Source of the DNA: Acinetobacter bereziniae LMG 1003 = CIP 70.12
GTDB lineage: Bacteria; Pseudomonadota; Gammaproteobacteria; Pseudomonadales; Moraxellaceae
Reading direction: 5' to 3'
NCBI RefSeq assembly: GCF_000368925.1
Contig: NZ_KB849756.1
Span: 1,896,383 to 1,960,382 of the forward strand
Length of the DNA stretch: 64,000 nucleotides
Both the position numbers and the translations under genes were made by a program. Positions 8,216 to 16,222 of the stretch are shown in pieces (position 1 is the stretch's first letter; each line of letters begins with the position of its first letter). The notes below the pieces were generated by a model, which searched no databases, was not told where the DNA came from, and was given only the letters and a program-made list of their open reading frames with translations.

Positions 8216-9391
8216 TTAAATATTCTGCTTTTTCCATTGTGAATCATCTAATTGGAATACTGCCTTGTCCCGACCTTCATTTGGATTTTGATTTAAAAAA
8301 ATTTCATTCCAAGTTTGAACTGTTGTTTTTAATATGGGCGGTGTTTTAAATGATTCAAATAATTGCTTTTCAATAGCTGAAAGTTTACTGCTGATTTTCA
8401 GTCGAAATGGTGCCTTATAATTTTTTTTCGTAATCGTGTCTATTTCTTGAAAATCCCAAAAAAATACACCTGTTGTGCTAAAAGGATCATAGAGTGATCT
8501 TGTTGTTTTTGCTCGTCTTTCAACCAACTGTAATCCATAAAGATCTCTTAACATTTTAGGGCCTCCTAAACCCTGTGCAAAGACCCATAATGTATTTCCA
8601 AAAGTTCCATCTTCTTTTAACCCAATACGAATCGCATTTGCCCACATGAGACGTTTATTATCTCCAAATAAATGTGTTGCAGGTGTACCAATACGAATAT
8701 GAGCGCCAAGAAAAACTTTATTGCCTAGGGCATCCTCAATAAATCCTTCACTATTAGGGAATCCATCACCATATACCAGTGAAGTAATATCCATATATTT
8801 ATTAATTCGCTCCACTCGAATCATCAACTCATGACGAACATCTAAATCAGGAACAAAACTTTTACCTGTTGCATCATAAACATCACGAGAAAGGGCAAAA
8901 GCATGGTTTTTACCATGATAATGAGAAATAAAGTTAAAACTACGAGGGCTTTCAAATTTTATTTCAGGGACTATCATATTTAATTCACCTGATGGTCTAT
9001 ATTTAATATCGGCATAGTCCTCATCATGACCGAGTATAGGGACTCCCAAAATTCTTAATGGTCCAGATGTATTAGATTGAACTTCTATAGAATTTAATTT
9101 TTGCGATTGATTTGTTTTAGATAAATCAATATTTGATTTTGACCAAACACGAGAGCTTACACTTCGAGGAGGAGGAGCTTTAGCCTTCGGTTCAAAAAAA
9201 CTTCTCTCTAAAGAAAATCCTCGATTATCGCCATGGAAAAAGAAACCTTTGGCTTCAAACTGCGCATTGGGGTGAAAAGAACGTAGATTGATCTGATAAT
9301 TTGCCAATTTAACTAATTTGATTATTACATCATGGCGTTTTTTATTTGGATCAGCAGGTGTTGTCATTACGGATGCTAAAGTTTTTCCCAT
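8216..9391 (-). CDS. Unknown protein of a VgrG-tail cargo module
   Basis: A 391-residue protein I do not recognise. It has no signal peptide, membrane helix or obvious catalytic motif. The N-terminal third is basic and disordered-looking (a PKAKAPPPRS stretch near residue 75). The rest alternates strand-like segments with FISHYHGKNHAF, HELMIRVERINKY and LWVFAQGLGGPK. It starts 2 bases after the stop of the upstream membrane protein, which itself overlaps the VgrG-like tail gene, so the three are one transcript. From position it could be a type VI secretion effector or partner of one; that is inference. Codon use is more AT-rich than the flanking ubi genes, which fits acquired DNA. Confidence 0.7.
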   Translation of the reverse strand: MGKTLASVMTTPADPNKKRHDVIIKLVKLANYQINLRSFHPNAQFEAKGFFFHGDNRGFSLERSFFEPKAKAPPPRSVSSRVWSKSNIDLSKTNQSQKLNSIEVQSNTSGPLRILGVPILGHDEDYADIKYRPSGELNMIVPEIKFESPRSFNFISHYHGKNHAFALSRDVYDATGKSFVPDLDVRHELMIRVERINKYMDITSLVYGDGFPNSEGFIEDALGNKVFLGAHIRIGTPATHLFGDNKRLMWANAIRIGLKEDGTFGNTLWVFAQGLGGPKMLRDLYGLQLVERRAKTTRSLYDPFSTTGVFFWDFQEIDTITKKNYKAPFRLKISSKLSAIEKQLFESFKTPPILKTTVQTWNEIFLNQNPNEGRDKAVFQLDDSQWKKQNI

Positions 9392-9393
9392 TT

Positions 9394-10203
9394 TTAATCC
9401 TTTTTATTGTGTTCTAAATATTCTGCTAAATATTGAAGTCTGAAAGTTTGTACTCCATTTAGTTTTTTTTCTAATTCAGGAAGTGAATAATCCCCCAAAA
9501 AATTTTCATAACTTAATTTGTCATCATTAAGTTTGGGGTAAGAAATATTAAATTGCATACAATCCCAATATTCTCCTTTTTCTTTACCTAAACTTTCAAA
9601 ATCCCCCATATACGATTCATATTCATCTATATTTTTCCAAATATAAGCATCACAAATATTCCAAGCATAGGCTGTTTTTAATTTTACTTGCTCTCGTGTT
9701 AAATGATAAACATCTAAGTCATTTGTTTTAGGGTAAAGTTTAGGATCAAATATCATCTGTTTAGCTTGATTATTGCTATCAATATACCAGGACCAATTAA
9801 CTCTTTGATCGTAATCATACCCCCCTCCACCTTGATAAGGCATATTGATTCGTTGTCCATCTTTGGTCAGTGTAATCCAATAAACATTTCGATAAGTGTA
9901 GTTCATACTTTTAGTCAGAACTTCTCTTCGTGAAGCTTTAACTTTGATTAAACCATTTTCAGGAACAGTTAAAGACATGCCTAGCGGGTCCATTTTTAAG
10001 TCTTGTCCATCTGCTTGGTCAAATACCACAAACACAGGACCTATGAAGTTTTCAGGAATTAAAAAGACAACAGCTGGTTTCATGGCATCCTTCCCCCAAC
10101 TTACCAACTTGATGACAACAATCGTCGCAACCAAGAGGCTGATGATGAATATAATGAATTTTGTTTTCGTCAAATTCAGTTTTTTAATCACTCTTCTTTC
10201 CAT
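9394..10203 (-). CDS. Membrane-anchored protein of a VgrG-tail cargo module
   Basis: A 269-residue protein with one N-terminal membrane helix (about residues 15-34, FIIFIISLLVATIVVIKLVS) after a basic cytoplasmic stub, so the remainder should sit in the periplasm. The periplasmic part opens with FLIPENFIGPVFVVFDQ, which resembles the IPxGYxGxVxI pattern I associate with DUF6843; that link is tentative. The gene overlaps the end of the VgrG-like tail gene by 16 bases and is followed after 2 bases by the 391-residue unknown. An inner-membrane protein facing the periplasm, next to a VgrG piece, is the layout expected of an immunity protein against a periplasm-acting effector; this is inference. 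Confidence 0.7.
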   Translation of the reverse strand: MERRVIKKLNLTKTKFIIFIISLLVATIVVIKLVSWGKDAMKPAVVFLIPENFIGPVFVVFDQADGQDLKMDPLGMSLTVPENGLIKVKASRREVLTKSMNYTYRNVYWITLTKDGQRINMPYQGGGGYDYDQRVNWSWYIDSNNQAKQMIFDPKLYPKTNDLDVYHLTREQVKLKTAYAWNICDAYIWKNIDEYESYMGDFESLGKEKGEYWDCMQFNISYPKLNDDKLSYENFLGDYSLPELEKKLNGVQTFRLQYLAEYLEHNKKD

Positions 10204-10547
10204 TGGTGATTGATATCATCATCGCCTAAATATTTAAGTTCCAATTTTTCAGCCTCCGTTCCAGTTTGAACAAATTGAGTTTGTTGTTGATCATCTAAAT
10301 TTGCATTGAACTGATAACTACGTTTTGAATTAAAGAGTTTAAAAGGTAAATTTTTAATATCTTCATCACTGATTAAATTAAAACCGTGATTAAAGCCTTC
10401 TAAATTTGAGCTTGGCAAAAAAGGCAATGTTGTAACGACTTTTTGCCCTCCCTCAAACTTATGTTGTCCTGCCTGAAACACAACTTTACCGCCTGTCGAG
10501 ATAGTAATCCCTTGACCATCAATTTGAATACGAGAACCACCTGCCAT
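10188..10547 (-). CDS. Stand-alone VgrG C-terminal (DUF2345-like) tail
   Basis: A 119-residue product whose first 40 residues (AGGSRIQIDGQGITISTGG then KVVFQAGQHKFEGGQ) match the end of the DUF2345 region of Acinetobacter VgrG, the type VI secretion spike. The other ~80 residues are a variable extension. No frame encoding the rest of VgrG lies upstream, so this is a detached tail, either a remnant or a small cargo-recruiting protein. It leads a three-gene unit and has a plausible promoter at 10580-10608. The start ATG has only a weak GAG upstream. Confidence 0.7.
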   Translation of the reverse strand: MAGGSRIQIDGQGITISTGGKVVFQAGQHKFEGGQKVVTTLPFLPSSNLEGFNHGFNLISDEDIKNLPFKLFNSKRSYQFNANLDDQQQTQFVQTGTEAEKLELKYLGDDDINHQWKEE

Positions 10548-10579
10548 TTTTATTACTCAAATATGCATTGTTTAACAAA

Positions 10580-10608
10580 ATAGTATAATATATAGTCAAA
10601 ATAGTCAA
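10580..10608 (-). promoter_or_regulatory. Candidate promoter of the VgrG-tail cluster
   Basis: On the minus strand TTGACT (10608-10603), a 17-base spacer, then TACTAT (10585-10580). The -35 hexamer lies in a 9-bp direct repeat, TTTTGACTA occurring twice. The start codon is 33 bases downstream of the -10. Confidence 0.4.
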
Positions 10609-10719
10609 AATTTAAGCAAAACAAATCATGATTTATAAGAATTTCTTAAATCTTAAAATCATCAAGAACCATAGCTACAAAAAGGAAGCATACGCCTAAA
10701 CAATGGAGAAAAATTTCTG

Positions 10720-11457
10720 ATGACAATGATTATCACTGCCCATTTAGGAGATTGTATCCTGATCGCCGCAGATAAAAGAGCAATGTCATGTAATTTAGAA
10801 ACTGGACAAATCAAATTGGCAAACGATAATGAGCAAAAAATAAAATTATGGAATCGAGGCGCAATTGCTGGCACAGGCGAAACCATATTTTTAGATCGAG
10901 TTGCAGATTATTTTATTCAATTTAAAAAAGATGAGTACCATTTAAAACAATTAGATAGAATTTATGACGAGATAGAAAAACGAATGCTTGAAGGTATTCC
11001 ACCAAAAGTTTTATACAATAACTGCATTATGTTTTCCATGTTTAATGGCGTTGAGACTTTATTACACTCTATCCCCATTGAGCCTTTTTTTCACGTCATT
11101 GAAAAAAATGATCGTAAAATCATTCAGCCTAAAGTACTTACAATTAAAGCTTATGATGTAGATGTCACCTGCTTTAATCTTCCACCAGATATGAGCAACC
11201 TACAGGAATTCCAACGAAATTTAAAAGCGCTGTCCGATTTTACAGACGAAAAAGAATTCGTTTTCTATTACATCAGACATTTAAAAAAAATTTTTGCGAC
11301 ACATGCTCAAGTAGACCCAAGTATTACCACATCATTTGATCTCTATTTACAATCTTGTGTGACAGGAAGAAATATAGCAATTCATGTTCCAAGTTTAATT
11401 TTACCTTCAGTCATCTCCGATGACTTAAACTATTGGAATAGAATGAACAATATATAG
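10720..11457 (+). CDS. Orphan proteasome/HslV-like Ntn hydrolase
   Basis: A 245-residue protein whose N-terminus aligns without gaps to HslV and proteasome beta subunits. After the initiator Met comes a threonine (Thr2, the position of catalytic Thr1), then TAHLGDCILIAADKRAM, in which Asp18 sits exactly where catalytic Asp17 does. EQKIK (Lys40) and IAGTGE (49-54) then correspond to catalytic Lys33 and the glycine-rich loop before it closes, with about six extra residues in between. The C-terminal ~120 residues match nothing I know. No HslU or other unfoldase is nearby. It may be a peptidase or another Ntn hydrolase of the Anbu/BPH kind. GGAG lies 11 bases upstream. It lies divergent from the VgrG-tail genes in an AT-rich accessory patch. 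Confidence 0.7.
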   Translation: MTMIITAHLGDCILIAADKRAMSCNLETGQIKLANDNEQKIKLWNRGAIAGTGETIFLDRVADYFIQFKKDEYHLKQLDRIYDEIEKRMLEGIPPKVLYNNCIMFSMFNGVETLLHSIPIEPFFHVIEKNDRKIIQPKVLTIKAYDVDVTCFNLPPDMSNLQEFQRNLKALSDFTDEKEFVFYYIRHLKKIFATHAQVDPSITTSFDLYLQSCVTGRNIAIHVPSLILPSVISDDLNYWNRMNNI

Positions 11458-11520
11458 ATTAAGATAATATTTAAATCATAAGGTGGACGATTTGCAGGAT
11501 ACACATCCACACTCTAACAT

Positions 11521-11624
11521 TAGACCTCTTGCGAAAGTAGATTTTTTTGTCATTTGGGTTTTATATAATGCCTTATAAATCAAAGGTTACATCTGCTCAA
11601 ATTTCAACCAAAGCAAGAGACCTA
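11521..11624. mobile_element. Short element with terminal inverted repeats (MITE or IS remnant)
   Basis: The 104-bp segment begins TAGACCTCTTGC and ends GCAAGAGACCTA; the ends pair as inverted repeats with 10 of 12 matches. A TA dinucleotide lies at each border. Inside is a 22-codon frame beginning MPYKSKVTSAQIS at 11568, which could be the start of a lost transposase. No complete transposase is present. Confidence 0.5.
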
Positions 11625-11714
11625 TTAACTAAATAAATCATTATATAAAGAGATAAAAAAACATCTATTGTTTGGTTTTCATTTGATTTTAATAAGCTTT
11701 ATATCAAACTGAAA

Positions 11715-12200
11715 TTATCTTTTATTTGCTAGCCTGTTTACTGCAGCTTGAATAATATCTGGTAATAGTTCTTTTCGAGGCCCTGATGAGTCTCCAATCA
11801 TTTTTGCGATACTTTCGCTATCCATGATCCAGCAATTACTTGGAATGAATTGGATCTGTGGTTTTCCATCAAAATGACTAATTGTTAAAAACATTCTTTT
11901 GAATTGCACCATTCTTGTAATTATTGCTCTTACAATTTCTTCTTCTTTAAACTCAGGATATTCTGGAATCTTACCACCCAGTCGATCAATTTCACTATGC
12001 AACCCCCAGTAGTAATCCATAATTTTATTACAAGTTTCTGATTGCAAGAGATCGAATGATATCGGGGGAGTTTCAATATCTTGATTGTGAACATCAGAAA
12101 ATTTATCAGTCGAATATGCTGTGGGTGCAGCACATTTTGGACATGAAATAGCGAGGTCACTGAATCTTTTACCACATTCTTTGCAATTAATTAGAGCCAT
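11715..12200 (-). CDS. Zinc-ribbon hypothetical protein
   Basis: A 161-residue protein that starts at ATG 12200, chosen because AAGGAAATCAAA precedes it; an upstream TTG at 12248 has no such site. The first 25 residues are a zinc ribbon, CKECGKRF...CPKCAAPT, i.e. two CxxC knuckles. The remainder is a helical domain of about 120 residues with no recognised family. Function unknown; zinc ribbons of this kind commonly mediate protein or nucleic-acid contacts. It is convergent with the preceding Ntn-hydrolase gene and lies in the same accessory patch. Confidence 0.7.
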   Translation of the reverse strand: MALINCKECGKRFSDLAISCPKCAAPTAYSTDKFSDVHNQDIETPPISFDLLQSETCNKIMDYYWGLHSEIDRLGGKIPEYPEFKEEEIVRAIITRMVQFKRMFLTISHFDGKPQIQFIPSNCWIMDSESIAKMIGDSSGPRKELLPDIIQAAVNRLANKR

Positions 12201-12341
12201 TTTGATTTCCTTAACGTGATATGAGGGAGTAATAAATTTATCGCTCAATAGTTACAGGTTTATTTTCTTGGTTGCTTATACTCACAATAACCTACAGTTA
12301 CGTTATAGTTTAAACACAAGTATGGTCTGGAAAACTTAGAC

Positions 12342-12689
12342 ATGAGTCAAAATGTAAGCCAAGAAATTATTGATTTACTTTCTAAAAGTGGAATTATCTT
12401 TACCCTAACTGTACCTATCCCTTACGGAACTACACAGATCAATTTAGACAAAAATCTTGTATCGGAATATGTATTGGATAAATATTTAGCATTAGCAAAA
12501 TATTATGGTGTTTCAAAATCAGAATATGTGTTGTGGTTACAACAAAACATGAGTGTCATATGTTGTGGGACTACAAAGCAGGGGAAAAGATGTAAAAAGA
12601 CTGTTAAAGACGGAAACCATGTTGATATTCAACAATGGATAAAAATGCAAGGTTTAGTTTGTGAATTACATGAATCAGAACTTAAATAA
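12342..12689 (+). CDS. Small protein with C-TTKxGKxC ... CxxH zinc-like motif
   Basis: A 115-residue protein. The C-terminal third contains CCGTTKQGKRCKKTV, then about 20 residues, then GLVCELHE. This is the pattern C-x(n)-T-x-x-G-x-x-C...C-x-x-H seen in small zinc-binding modules of the DUF5763 kind (C..xTKxGxxCkxxa...yCxxH), here with a longer loop. The N-terminal 70 residues are helical with no recognised domain. GGAAAA precedes the ATG. Function unknown; DNA or RNA binding is possible. Confidence 0.6.
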   Translation: MSQNVSQEIIDLLSKSGIIFTLTVPIPYGTTQINLDKNLVSEYVLDKYLALAKYYGVSKSEYVLWLQQNMSVICCGTTKQGKRCKKTVKDGNHVDIQQWIKMQGLVCELHESELK

Positions 12690-12904
12690 TATTGATAACA
12701 CTACATTTTGTGTTAGCGATCCTCAAAAACAGGGTTCCAACAAACATGATTGCTTTAACTCATTAAAAACTTAGCAAACCTTTGTTGATCATTGATTTAA
12801 GCAATTCAATTTCCATGACTGTAAAGTCATCTACTGACACCTCTCGCCATTGCTGAAAATGCCACTCAACTTAAAATGAAAAATCCGTTTGAGTGAGTGT
12901 CGCA

Positions 12905-13987
12905 ATGATTCAGATTTTACAGAAACGCCCTTCTGCTTTAACCCTTCGTGCAGGCTCACTCGCCAAACAACTCATCGCAAAAGAAGGATTGCAGTCACAA
13001 CACGTGGATATGATCCCCGGTGCAGCAGGAGGTCCAAAAGGCATTGGGCTGATGGGGCTTGATCAAGCGATTTTTGGTGATTTTCTACAACGTGTCAAGC
13101 AACGCCGCTTTCTTATCGGCTCATCCGTTGGCGCATGGCGTTTTGCTGGGATTTTAGCACAGGGAGAACTACTCGGACCTGAGCGATTGGCTGAGTTATA
13201 TATCCATTTACCTTTTCATAAAAAGATGAAGATCGCAGAGATTGAAAAAATATCTCGGGAGATGTTGTACAGTATTTTAGACCACCAAACCCAAAAACTG
13301 GTCGAACATCCTGATTATCACCTCACCATTATTTCAGCCAAAGCAGAACATTTATTTCAAAGTGATCAGAAGCTTGCACTTTATGGTTCTTTATTGGGCA
13401 TTATCGGCAGTAATGCTGTTTCTAGACAACATCTCAGTAAGTTTATGCAACGCGTAATTTGTCAGCCAGCACAATTTCCACAATTTAAAATTCAAGATGA
13501 CGCTTTTAAAACACATTATTTAAATTTTGACCAAGACAATGTTGCCGATTGGCTCATGGCTTCAGGTTCAATTCCGGCAGTTACGCCAGCAGTCAAAAAT
13601 ATCACCAATGCACCTCATGGTGCATATCGTGATGGTGGTTTGATTGACTATCACATCGACTTGCCTTTTGAAAGTAACGGCATTGTTTTATACCCACATT
13701 TTACCGACCGAATTATTCCAGGTTGGTTCGATAAAATGTTTAAATCTCGAACTGCAAATCCTCAAAACCAAGCGAGAACATTACTAATCTCGCCCTCTCA
13801 AGCCTATTTAGAATCATTAGCTCTAGGGCGTTTACCTGACCGTAAAGACTTTGTGATGAAAGGTTTAGATGATCAAAAACGGATCACACTATGGAAACAA
13901 TCCGTCGCAGAAAGCCAACGACTGGGAGATGAGTTTCTAGAATTGATCGAAAAGCAGAACTGGGCTGAACATATACAAGACTTATAG
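12905..13987 (+). CDS. Patatin-like phospholipase
   Basis: A serine lipid acyl hydrolase of the patatin family. The oxyanion-hole segment is GAAGGPKGIG (about residues 38-47), the nucleophile elbow GSSVGAW carries the GxSxG serine (about residue 75), and the catalytic aspartate sits in YRDGGLIDYH. The start at ATG 12905 is preferred to a GTG at 12893. The protein is about 360 residues and has no signal peptide, so it is probably cytoplasmic or membrane associated. It is a single gene downstream of the accessory patch. Confidence 0.85.
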   Translation: MIQILQKRPSALTLRAGSLAKQLIAKEGLQSQHVDMIPGAAGGPKGIGLMGLDQAIFGDFLQRVKQRRFLIGSSVGAWRFAGILAQGELLGPERLAELYIHLPFHKKMKIAEIEKISREMLYSILDHQTQKLVEHPDYHLTIISAKAEHLFQSDQKLALYGSLLGIIGSNAVSRQHLSKFMQRVICQPAQFPQFKIQDDAFKTHYLNFDQDNVADWLMASGSIPAVTPAVKNITNAPHGAYRDGGLIDYHIDLPFESNGIVLYPHFTDRIIPGWFDKMFKSRTANPQNQARTLLISPSQAYLESLALGRLPDRKDFVMKGLDDQKRITLWKQSVAESQRLGDEFLELIEKQNWAEHIQDL

Positions 13988-14090
13988 CCTCTGATTTTTA
14001 TTTAATGCTATTCAAGGGAACTCGCATAGTATAGCCAATTTGTTAAAAACGCATACAGTAAATAAAATCAAGGCGATAGATATATTGTTT

Positions 14091-14293
14091 GATGATATAA
14101 AGCTTGCAATGCCACACTTTTCCTCTAAAGTTTAAATAGATTTGCGTAAGCGACACCTTACTTTTCAGAGATGAAAAAATAACAAAAATCTTGCGTTTAA
14201 CAGGGATCTTGCGCTGCAAAAAAAAGCAGTGCTTTGTTTTTGCTCATATCGCCCTTGACCGACGGCGGCATCCATGCCGTCAACTTTGATAGC
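14091..14293 (-). repeat. Dispersed structured intergenic repeat, copy 2
   Basis: The gap 13988-14455 contains no gene that I can support. Its middle is the reverse-complement copy of the repeat at 1871-2041. The shared block runs from GATTTTTGT through TTTCATCTCTGAAAAGT and TTTAAACTTTAG to GCAAGCTTTA. The small stem here is GGCAT-GG-ATGCC where copy 1 has GACAT-GG-ATGTC, a compensated A-T to G-C change. The remainder of the gap, on either side, shows nothing recognisable. Confidence 0.75.
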
Positions 14294-14455
14294 GACATTA
14301 GGTAAAATTCGCTGATGAAAAAAGCAAAGACTATTTCATTTTTATTCAGTTAATAATATTGATTGATATAAAGTCAAAACAACAAGGATGTTGCACAAAA
14401 TAAAGTGTGTTGATCACTGATTTTTTTTGCTAAATTTAAACCATTCAAAATACTT

Positions 14456-15754
14456 ATGCCAATAATGAATCAAAATAACACCCCAAAATTTGCCATCGTT
14501 GGGGCAGGAACAGCTGGGCTTGCCGCTGCAATTTTACTTGCACAACAACATATTCATGTCACCATTTTTGAAAAAGCGCATGCACTTGAACCTGTTGGTG
14601 CGGGTTTATTACTACAACCCTCTGGTTTGGCTGTTTTTGAGCATCTAGGAGTTTTAGAAGATGCCTTGAAACTGGGTGCATTGGTGACAGGTTTAGAAGG
14701 TCAACTCGCCAATGGATTTAAGTTGGTCGACAGTCATTACGTACAAGCCCACCCAGATTTTTATGGTTTAGGAATCCATCGAGCGACCTTATGCCATGTA
14801 TTAGAAAAAAAATGTCATGAATATGCTGAATTGATCACATGGCACATGAATACTGATATTGAAAGACTTAATGAATCCTCACATGAAATCCGAGTCATCG
14901 GTACACAACATCAAGAATATTTTGAAGACGTATTTGATCATGTGATTATTGCCAATGGTGCACGAAGCCGGCTGAGACCTCGTCAATGGGTTAAAGTTGA
15001 TCAAGCTTACCCATGGGGAGCCAAATGGACCATAGTGCCTGAATGTTTAACACTGGATACGCAGATCCTGCATCAATTTTATGACCGCGCTAAAATAATG
15101 ATGGGCATTCTACCTACAGGTGCTATTCCAAACCAACCACAACAACGACTTTCTAGTATTTTTTGGAGCCTTCCCACCAACCAACTAGAAAGTTTTTTGC
15201 CCGATCAGCACGCACGTTCCGAATGGCTCAAAGAAATTTCCCAACGCTGGAAGCCAGCAGCAGATTGGTTAGAGCAGGTCATCACCAATCCAGAGGAAAA
15301 ACAACAATGGCTTTCAGCCAATTATCGTGATGTGGTGCTCTCCAAATTTGGTGAAGGGCGTATTGGAATTATAGGTGATGCTGCACATGCAATGAGCCCG
15401 CAACTTGGTCAAGGCGCAAATATGGCGTTGTTAGATGCATGGGCTTTAGGTCAAGCTGTTCGGCATGCAAGAGATAATCAAACTATTGATCGTGTAAAGC
15501 TTTGGCAACATTACCATCAGCACCGAAAAAGCTCGACTGATTTTTATCAATTTTTAAGTCGCTTGCTTACCCCTCTTTATCAATCTGATCTATGGTGGGC
15601 AGGTACTTTGCGAGATTTTAGCTTTTCTTGGATGTATCGAATACCCTATTTTAGAAAGGAGATGGCAATCACCGTGACAGGTTTAAAATCAGGTATGTTC
15701 AGCCAAATGAAGTATCAGGACATTGCACACTCGTCACTGAACCGAAAAAAATGA
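14456..15754 (+). CDS. FAD-dependent monooxygenase (class A flavoprotein)
   Basis: A 432-residue NAD(P)H/FAD-dependent aromatic-type hydroxylase of the UbiH/salicylate-hydroxylase superfamily. The Rossmann dinucleotide motif GAGTAGLAAA is near residues 17-26. The FAD ribityl motif GDAAHAMSPQLGQGANMAL (around 305-323) has the typical GD...P pattern. The C-terminus has no second cofactor domain. Substrate cannot be read from sequence, and no pathway genes adjoin it. The ATG at 14456 has no clear ribosome site; M4 at 14465 is an alternative. Its last 40 bases overlap the convergent small gene at 15715. Confidence 0.85.
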   Translation: MPIMNQNNTPKFAIVGAGTAGLAAAILLAQQHIHVTIFEKAHALEPVGAGLLLQPSGLAVFEHLGVLEDALKLGALVTGLEGQLANGFKLVDSHYVQAHPDFYGLGIHRATLCHVLEKKCHEYAELITWHMNTDIERLNESSHEIRVIGTQHQEYFEDVFDHVIIANGARSRLRPRQWVKVDQAYPWGAKWTIVPECLTLDTQILHQFYDRAKIMMGILPTGAIPNQPQQRLSSIFWSLPTNQLESFLPDQHARSEWLKEISQRWKPAADWLEQVITNPEEKQQWLSANYRDVVLSKFGEGRIGIIGDAAHAMSPQLGQGANMALLDAWALGQAVRHARDNQTIDRVKLWQHYHQHRKSSTDFYQFLSRLLTPLYQSDLWWAGTLRDFSFSWMYRIPYFRKEMAITVTGLKSGMFSQMKYQDIAHSSLNRKK

Positions 15755-16101
15755 TGCTCACTGTAATACAAAACAGTGCGATAGTGCTGTAACTCATCTT
15801 GTTTGATAAAATTGTGCTCGATGAAATTATGCTCATTAAAACCACGCTCGTTAAAACTATGCCCTTTAAAATCGTGCATTATGGTCTGATAACTTTCTTC
15901 GACGCCCAATCGTTCTTCTGCTCGCCAAAAGCTAAAATTGAGAGTCTTTGTTTTTGCTTCGCTTAATGGCAATCGTTGATTCATCTGCACAAAATAAATG
16001 AGCCCCAATAAACCCACACCCTGCTGTTTTAATTTAAATACTTGCTGAATCAATGCCTTCATCTTCGGCTTTAAATGTGCGAGCAAGATTTTTGATCTCA
16101 A
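15715..16101 (-). CDS. Small hypothetical protein, possibly frameshifted
   Basis: A 128-residue frame that begins only at a TTG (16101). A much better start, ATG at 16111 with AGGAAAA eight bases upstream, opens a different frame that stops after 25 codons (MDFVEIKNLARTFKAEDEG...). Joining the two by a single-base shift near 16033-16040 would give one protein. The joined segment has LKQQGVGLLGLIYFVQ and LSEAKTKTL, faintly like the L7/L12 C-terminal pattern. The distal part contains a 15-bp tandem repeat encoding FNEHN-like pentapeptides. Real gene, pseudogene and chance frame are all possible. Confidence 0.4.
   Translation of the reverse strand: MRSKILLAHLKPKMKALIQQVFKLKQQGVGLLGLIYFVQMNQRLPLSEAKTKTLNFSFWRAEERLGVEESYQTIMHDFKGHSFNERGFNEHNFIEHNFIKQDELQHYRTVLYYSEHHFFRFSDECAMS
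15808..15882. repeat. 15-bp tandem repeat, about 4.7 units
   Basis: Degenerate units such as AAAATTGTGCTCGAT, GAAATTATGCTCATT, AAAACCACGCTCGTT and AAAACTATGCCCTTT follow in direct order. The period is a multiple of three and keeps the minus-strand frame, encoding repeats of the type F-N-E-H-N. Confidence 0.7.
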
Positions 16102-16222
16102 CGAAATCCATGATCAATATTTTCCTAAAATGTTGGAAATAACGTACACTATACAAGCGCTACGCTATCTATCACATGCGTTTAAAGTAATTATCTTATA
16201 TTGATTAACCTGGTGAAATCCT

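Noticed and set aside
12690..12904. Weak AACAC/GTGTT hairpin after the small zinc-motif gene
   Set aside because: A five-base stem without a T run is too weak to call a terminator.
15715..16101. Firm call as a real gene
   Set aside because: The frame has only a TTG start, overlaps the convergent flavoprotein gene, and a better start lies in another frame; kept at low confidence.
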